From Bacteroidales bacterium UBA1215 (GTDB lineage: Bacteria > Bacteroidota > Bacteroidia > Bacteroidales > WCHB1-69), in contig DBXJ01000010.1 of the NCBI GenBank assembly GCA_002309475.1, forward strand, positions 1 through 6,662: a stretch of 6,662 nt of DNA, given 5' to 3'. The position numbers were made by a program, and so were the translations under genes. Each line of letters starts with the position of its first letter. The first letter of the stretch is position 1. Below are positions 6,187-6,662 of the stretch, piece by piece. The notes under the pieces are model-generated. The model did no database searches, was not told the origin of the DNA, and worked only from the letters and a program-made list of their open reading frames with translations.

Positions 6187-6599
6187 AGCGTGTATTCCTC
6201 GATACCAATATTCTGCTTGATTATGGTCTCGACCGTGAATTTGCCGACTATGCAGAGAGCATTCTTGAATTAGGAATTAGCGGATATATAGAAGTTTTTG
6301 CTTCATACTTATCATTTGCCAATATGGGCTACATCTTGCGCCACCATCCCGCGGATGAAATTTACACCTTGATTAGAATGATGCGGGAACCAGTCGGAGT
6401 ACTTCCTTGTGATGCCATTCAACTTGATACGGGATTGAAATCGGAAGCAAGCGATTTTGAGGATATGTTGCAATATCAATGCGCGAAAGCCGCAGGATGC
6501 GATGTTATTGTAACAAACAACAAACGAGATTTTCACGCTTTTAGCGAACTGCCAATCGTAACAGCGGAAGAGTTTTTGTTGCAATTCGATTATAAATAA
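6183..6599 (+). CDS. PIN-domain toxin ribonuclease (VapC-like)
   Basis: The 138-residue product has the length and order of a PIN domain. The N-terminal strand ends in FLDTN with Asp7. The central DFEDMLQYQCAKAAGCDVIVT stretch supplies acidic residues Asp91, Glu93 and Asp94, and NNKRDF supplies Asp116. These are the usual metal-binding residues of VapC-type RNases, which cleave tRNA or rRNA to stop growth. The mid-domain acidic residue found in many VapC proteins is not obvious: the matching helix reads SYLSFANMGYIL with Asn47, as in the Bacteroidetes subgroup I remember. The RNA target cannot be predicted from sequence. The gene overlaps its antitoxin by four bases and shares its promoter. 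It appears intact. Confidence 0.9.
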   Translation: MKRVFLDTNILLDYGLDREFADYAESILELGISGYIEVFASYLSFANMGYILRHHPADEIYTLIRMMREPVGVLPCDAIQLDTGLKSEASDFEDMLQYQCAKAAGCDVIVTNNKRDFHAFSELPIVTAEEFLLQFDYK

Positions 6600-6634
6600 C
6601 CGAACGTCATTTGTTCGATTGTGTTGTTGAGTCA

Positions 6635-6662
6635 ATAAAAAAGCGGAATCCCATTTCTGGGA
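6635..6662 (+). terminator. Terminator of the toxin-antitoxin operon, cut by the window end
   Basis: An A run and AGCGGAA (to 6648) lead into TCCCA (6649-6653), loop TTTC, TGGGA (6658-6662), where the window ends. If the next bases are TTCCGCTTTTTT, this is a long intrinsic terminator about 35 bases after the toxin stop. Only the inner five pairs are visible. A weaker CGAAC/GTTCG repeat lies just before it (6601-6617). Confidence 0.55.

Noticed and set aside
1..6662. CRISPR array, tRNA or rRNA genes, complete insertion sequence
   Set aside because: I saw no regularly spaced direct repeats, no cloverleaf with conserved T-loop, no ribosomal RNA sequence and no transposase frame on either strand.

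Overview
The window looks like an accessory (defence or mobile) region of a Bacteroidetes chromosome, probably a gut Bacteroides-like organism. Three things suggest this: a promoter of the Bacteroidetes type (TTTG, 19 nt, TAnnTTTG-like) in front of the last gene pair, A-rich leaders instead of well-placed Shine-Dalgarno sequences, and protein families I know best from Bacteroides. The species assignment is inference; nothing in the window fixes it.

Layout. (1) 1-357, plus strand: the 3' part of a class III Fic adenylyltransferase gene, cut by the window edge, with the Fic motif and a C-terminal inhibitory helix. (2) 358-589: leader with no convincing gene. (3) 590-3745, plus strand: a 1051-residue protein with an N-terminal PD-(D/E)XK-like nuclease domain, a long helical-repeat middle and an unclassified C-terminal domain. 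It has no visible NTPase motif and is the best candidate for an undescribed defence system. (4) 3746-4128: decayed DNA holding a DUF1016/YhcG-like gene remnant with a stop at codon 2, several inverted repeats and a terminator. (5) 4129-5199, minus strand: a zinc-ribbon, TPR-like, CFI-box protein facing the large gene. (6) 5200-5916: about 700 bases without an intact gene. It holds a possible stub of an SPFH-family gene, a G+C-rich 124-bp imperfect palindrome, three successive perfect hairpins of which the last is an intrinsic terminator (a possible small RNA), and the promoter of the next operon. (7) 5917-6599, plus strand: a toxin-antitoxin pair, with the antitoxin and a PIN-domain (VapC-like) toxin overlapping by ATGA. 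(8) 6600-6662: start of a terminator hairpin cut by the window end.

How the parts relate. The Fic enzyme and the PIN toxin are both growth-arresting enzymes of the toxin type, and the large protein has the architecture of a stand-alone antiphage or restriction factor. With two gene remnants and several repeats between them, the stretch reads as a turnover hotspot for conflict genes. No evidence ties the intact genes into one operon: the large gene and the CFI-box gene converge, and the toxin-antitoxin pair has its own promoter.
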